Assembly: GCF_013041615.1 (NCBI RefSeq)
Contig: NZ_JABEPQ010000005.1
Coordinates: 186,001 to 250,000 of the forward strand
Direction of reading: 5' to 3'
Length of the DNA stretch: 64,000 bases
Source: Knoellia koreensis
GTDB lineage: Bacteria; Actinomycetota; Actinomycetes; Actinomycetales; Dermatophilaceae
A program made the position numbers and the translations under genes. The notes under the pieces are model-generated. The model did no database searches and was not told the origin of the DNA. It worked only from the letters and a program-made list of their open reading frames with translations. Positions 19,401 through 25,400 of the stretch are shown here, piece by piece; position 1 is the first letter of the stretch, and each line of letters opens with the position of its first letter.

Positions 19401-22400
19401 GCGGTCTTCGACACCGCAACGGCCGGCGACGAACCGACGGTGACGACGGCGTCGTCCGTTGCGGTCACGGGCGTGCCACCACCCGGCGGCACGGCCGAGA
19501 CGGTCGCGACGTTGCGGAAGCCGCCGGCGTCCACGTCGGCCTGGGTCAGGACGTAGGCAGGTGAGGTGCAGGAGCGCGAGGCGCCCGGCGCCAACGGGCC
19601 GGCACCACACGGCATACCCGTCACGTTGATGCGCTCATCGGTGACCGTGACCGTGTCGACCGTCGTGGCACCGGTGTTGGTGACCGTGAAGGTGAAGGTG
19701 ACCGTGTCGCCTGCATCCGGGCCGTTGCCGTCGACGTCGGCGACCGGGCCGGCCGCCTTGTCCAGCGACAGCGTGCTCGTCGGGGCGAGGACCCGGGTCT
19801 CCACGGCGCTGTCGGTGACCGGACCGGTCGGGCTCGTGCCATCGACGCTCGCGGTGTTGGTGACGCGTCCGGTGTCGATGTCGTCCTGGGTCAGGGAGTA
19901 GGGCGCCGAGGTGCAGGTCATCGAGGCGTTCGGCGCGAGGCTGGTCGACGGGCAGGTGATCGCGACGCCGGCCGAGGCGAGCATCGGGTCGCTCACCGCC
20001 ACACCGGTGAGCCGGGTGTTGGCGGTGTTGGTGACCGTGAACGAGTAGGTGATCGTGTCACCGGCGTCGGTGACGCCCGGCAGGCGACCGCCAGCCGTCG
20101 TCGGCGTGCCGGACGTCTTGTCGATCTCGATGCTCGTGACCCGGTCGATGGTGAGGGTCTCGCTGTCGGTGTCGGCGGGGTTCGCACCGGCGGAGGCGGT
20201 GGCCGAGGCGGTCGCGGTGTTCTCCACCGTGCCGGCGTCGACGTCGTCCTGGGTGAGCGCGTAGACCTTGGTGGCCTGGCACGTCGTGGAGGCGCCCGGG
20301 GCAAGGGGGCCGGGCGTGCAGACGAAGCCGGAGAGGCCCAGCTTGGCGTCGTCGATGGTGACGTCGCTCAGGGTCGAGGCGCCGGTGTTCTGGACGGTGA
20401 AGGTGTACTCCACCGTGTCGCCCTCGCTCGGCCTGCCGTCCTCGTCGACGTCGACGATGCTGCCGGCGGTCTTGGTGAGGACGATCGAGTTTCGCGGGGT
20501 GACGGTGGTCGTGGTGCCGTCGCTGCCGGTCGCCGTGCCTGTGGGGGTGTCGACCGTGACGGTGGCGGTGTTGGTGGCCGCGCCCGCGTCGACGTCGGCC
20601 TGGGTGAGCGTGTAGGTCGCAGTGCACGTGGTCGAGGCACCGGGCGCGAGGCTGGTCGTGCCACAGGCGAAGCCATTGAGGCCCAGCTTGGCGTCGGCGA
20701 TGCGCGGGTTCGTCACCGTGGTTGCACCGGTGTCGGTCACCGTGAACGTGTAGGCGATCGTGTCGCCGGCGTCGGGTCCGTTGCCGTCACCGTCGGAGAT
20801 CGCGCCGGCCGACTTGGTGAGCCGGACGGAGCTGGCCGGGGTGAGCTGCACCGTCGCAGGGTCGGTTGCGGTGACCGTGCCGCCCTGCGGGTTGCGCGCG
20901 GTTGCGGTCGCGGTGTTGTCCACCCGGCCGCGGTCGATGTCGGCCTGCGTGAGGGTGTAGGCGCCGGAGGTGCAGGTCGTCGATGCCCCCGGCGCGAGAG
21001 TCGTTGTGGGACAAGCGATCCCGACACCCGCGCCCGCCAGCAGCGGGTCGGTGACCGTCAGACCGGTGAGGGTGACGTTCGAGGTGTTGGTGACGCGGAA
21101 CGTGTAGCTCACGGTGTCACCCGCGTCGAGGCGCCCGGAGCCGTTGGTGTCGGCGACCGGTCCGGCATCCTTGGCGAGGGTGAGGCTGGCCAGGTTGGTG
21201 ATCGGGACGTCATTGGCGTCGGTCGCCGTGGGGTCGGTGCCCGTGGCCGCGTTGCCCTTTGCCGTGACGTCGTTGTGCACCACGCCGTTGTCCACGTCGC
21301 CCTGCGTCAGGACGTATGCCGCGGGGGCAGCGCAGGTGGTCGACTCACCCGGCGCGAGCGAGGCGACGCACTGGAAGTCGGTGAGGCCGAGCTTGGTGTC
21401 GGTGATCGTCACCGGGGCCAGCGTGGTCGTGCCGGTGTTGGTGACGGTGAACGTGTAGCTGATGGTGTCGCCCTGGTCGGCGCCGTTGCCGTCGTTGTCG
21501 ACGATGCCGGCGTCGCGCTTGTCGACTGTGAGCGAGCCGGCTTGGGGCACGGTGACCGTCGTGCTCGCGGTGTCGGTGACCGGGCCGGTCGGTGAGGTGC
21601 CATTGACGGTGGCGGTGTTGTCGACCCGTCCGGCGTCGATGTCGCCCTGCGTGAGGGAGTGGGTGGCCGTGCAGGAGACCGTCGCCCCGGGCGCGATCGA
21701 GCCGTCGGCGCAGAAGTAGTCGGTGAGGCCGAGCGTCGGGTCCGTGATCGTGAGCGTGGACAGCGACGTGCCGCCAGTGTTCGTGGCCGTGAAGGTGTAG
21801 GTGACGGTGTCGCCCGCGTCGGTGCGGTTGGGGTCGGTGCCGCCCGCCGTGGTCGGCGTGCCACCGGTCTTGACCAGGTCGACCGAGCTCGCGGGGGCGA
21901 CCGGGGTGGAGACGGTCGCCGAGTCGGTGACATCGGCACCGCGCGGGTCCTGGCCGGTGACGGTGGCGGTGTTGTCGACGCGCAGCGCGTCGACGTCGCC
22001 CTGGGTCAACGTGTAGGTGCGGGTGCACGTGGTGGTCTGCCCCGGCTCGAGCGTGGTGGTGCCGCAGGTCAGGTCGGTGACGTTCAGCTTCGGGTCGTCG
22101 ATGGTGACGCCGGTGAGCGTGACGTTGGAGGTGTTGCGCACCGTGAAGGTGTAGGTGACGGTGTCACCGGCGTCGGTGGACCCGGGGAGACGCCCGCCGG
22201 ATGTGGTCGGGGCGCCGGCCGTCTTGGTGAGGTCGATGCCGGCGACCTGGGTGACCGGTCGGGTCTCGGAGTCGCTGGCGCGCGGGCTCGTGCCGGACGC
22301 GGCCACCGCCGTCGCGGTCGCGGTGTTGTCGACCTTGCCGGCGTTGATGTCGGCCTGGGTCAGCCGGTAGGTGACAGGCGCGGCGCAGGTCGCGGTGGCG

Positions 22401-25400
22401 CCGGGGGCCAGCGGCCCCGCCGTGCACAGCCACCCCGACAGGCCCAGCTTGCTGTCGGTGACCGTGACGTTGCTGAGCGTCGCCGACCCGGTGTTGGTGA
22501 CCGTGAAGGTGTAGTCGATCGTGTCGCCGGGGCTGGGGCTGCCGCTGCTGTCGACGTCCTTCACCGCGCCACCGGTCTTGGTGAGGCTCATCGAGTTGAC
22601 CGGCGTCAGGGGCGAGACCTCGCGGTCGCTGCCGGTGACGGTGCCACCGGTGCTCGGCGTGGCGGTGGCTGTCGCGGTGTTGACGACCTGGCCGGCGTCG
22701 ACGTCGGCCTGGGTGATCGTGTAGGCCGGGCTCGTGCAGGTGACGCTTGCGCCCGGAGCGAGCGGCCCTGCGCTGCACAGGAACCCGTTCAGGCCGAGCT
22801 TGGCGTCGGTCACCCGGATGTTGTTCAGGCTGGCCGCGCCGGTGTTGGTGACGGTGAACGAGTAGGAGACGGTGTCGCCCGCGTCGGGGCCGTTGCCGTC
22901 GACGTCGACCACGTCGCGCGACGCCTTGTCGAAGGTCAGCGACGACCGCGGGGTGACGGTGACCGTCTCGGCGTCCTGGGCCGTGACACTGCCACCGAGG
23001 GCAGGGACGGCGGTGGTCGTCGCCGTGTTGTCGACCCGGCCGGCGTCCACGTCGGCCTGGGTGAGGACGTAAGGGGTGGGCGCCTGACAGGTGACGGTGG
23101 CGCCCGGGGCGAGCGGGCCCGCGCTGCACAGGTAACCCGACAGGTTGAGCTTGGGGTCGCTCACCGTGATCGAGGACAGCGACTGCGCGCCGGTGTTGGT
23201 GACGGCGAAGGTGTAGACGATCGTGTCGCCGGCGTCCGGGCCGTTGCCGTCGAGGTCGTTGACCGCCCCACCGGTCTTGACGAGGGAAGCCGACGCGGCC
23301 GGGGTGAAGGTGACCGAGGCGGTGGAGCTGTCGCTGACGGTGTTGTTGTTCGGGTCGGTGCCCCGGACGCTGGCCGTGTTGTCGACGCGTCCGGCGTCGA
23401 TGTCGGCCTGGGTCAGGCGGTATGCCGGGCTGGTGCACGTGATCGTCGTGAGGGGGTCGACCGTGCCGGTCCCGCACTGGTAGTTCGTGAGGCCGAGCTT
23501 GGTGTCGTTGATGACGACACCGGTCAGCGGGACGTTGGAGGTGTTGCGCACCGTGAAGGTGTAGGTGATCGTGTCCCCAGCGTCGACCCGACCGGAGCCG
23601 TTGGCGTCGACCACCTGGCCGGGCGTCTTGGTCAGGTCGATCGAGGCCAGGTTGTCGATGCTCGTGCTGGTGGAGTCGGTGTCGGTGGGGACTGTGCCGT
23701 AGGGCGGCGTGGCCGTCACCGACGCGGTGTTGGTGACGGCGCCGGCGTTCACGTCGGCCTGGGTGATGATGTAGGCGACACCGGTGCGACAGGTGGCGGT
23801 TGCCCCGGGTGCGAGCGGGCCGGCGGTGCAGAGTAGGTCGTCCTGGTTCAGCTTGGCGTCGTCGATGAGGACGTTGGTCAGGGTCGTCGTCCCGGTGTTG
23901 CGGACGCTGAACGAGTACTCGATCTCATCGCCCGCATCGGCCACCCCGTTGCCGTTGGCGTCCATGACGCTGGAGGCGGTCTTGGTGAGCTCGATGCCGT
24001 TGGTGCCGGTCGTGGTCAGCGTCGCGGTGCCGGTGGCGCTCACCGGGGTGGCGCCGCCGGGTGGGGTGGCGACGACACTCGCGGTGTTGGTGATGGAGCC
24101 GGCGTTGATGTCGCCCTGGGTCAACGTGTACGTCGCGGTGCAGGTGCGCGAGGCGCCGGGCGCGAGGCTGCCGGTTCCACAGGCGTAGCCGGACAGGCCG
24201 AGGCGGGCGTCGTTGACGACGACGTTGCCGAGCGTCGTGTTGCCGGTGTTGGTGACCTGGAAGGTGTAGACGACCGTGTCGCCCGCGTCGCGCCCGTTGC
24301 CGTCGAGGTCGTTGACGGTCCCCACCGACTTGGCCAGGGTCATCGACGCGGTCTGGGTCGGGGTGCTGGTCGACGACGTCGCCGTGGGCTTCGGCAGGTT
24401 GTTCGGCGGCGTGCCCGTCACCGTGGCCGTGTTGGTCACCGTGCCGGCCGCCATGTCAGAGGCCGTGATCGTGTATGCCGCGGACGGCGCGCACACGGTC
24501 GTCTCACCGGGCGACAGGACGGGGTCGGCACAGGTGATGGTGATCCCGGCGCCGGCCAGCTTGGGGTCGGAGACCGTGGTGGCGGTCAGGTCGACCGTGC
24601 CGGTGTTGCGGACGAGGAACGAGTAGGTGATCTTGTCACCGGCGTCCGTGAGGCCGTTGCCGTTGACGTCCTGGACGGAGGCGACCGACTTGGTCAGCGA
24701 CATCGAGGTGGTCGGGGCGGCCGGTGGCGCGACACAGGCGGCGTTGTCGGTGGTGGCCCCCTTCTCCTGTCCCGCGGGGAGCGCGACGGAGTTGTACAGG
24801 CCGGTGCCGGGACCGCCGCAGGCGGTCGCGGCCGTCGTGGTCGTCGAGTGCGCGGTGACGGTCACGGCATACGTCTGCGTCGTGGAGCCCCCGATCGCGG
24901 TGCCCGCGGGAGCGAGCACCCAGGGTCCCGCCGTCGAGCTCGAGCCGCTGACCGGTCCGCTCCAGATCACGCCGTCGATGGCGATGGTGCTGGCGAACTG
25001 CGGGGTGTCGGTGAGCGCGCCGTAGGTCGTCGGGGTCTGGCCGCTGTTGGTGACGGTGACCGTGTAGGTCACGGTGAAGCGGCCCGTGGTGGGGTCGACG
25101 GTACTGGTCGAGCCCTGCGTCTTGGTGACGTTGAGGCTGGCCGGGGTGGCGACCGTGACGGTCGCGGTGGCCTGGTTGGACGACGCGGTGCCGGCGCTCG
25201 AGGTCGCCGACGCCGTCGCCGTGTTGGTCACCTTGCCTGCGGTCTGGTCTGCGGCCGTGACGGTGTAGGTCTGGGCGGGCGTACAGGTGACGGACGCACC
25301 GGGAGCCAGCGGCCCGGCGGCGCAGGTGACGGTGCCACCCAGCTTGGGGTCGTTGACCGTGATGGAGCTGAGGGTGGTGTTGCCGGTGTTGGTGGCCGTG

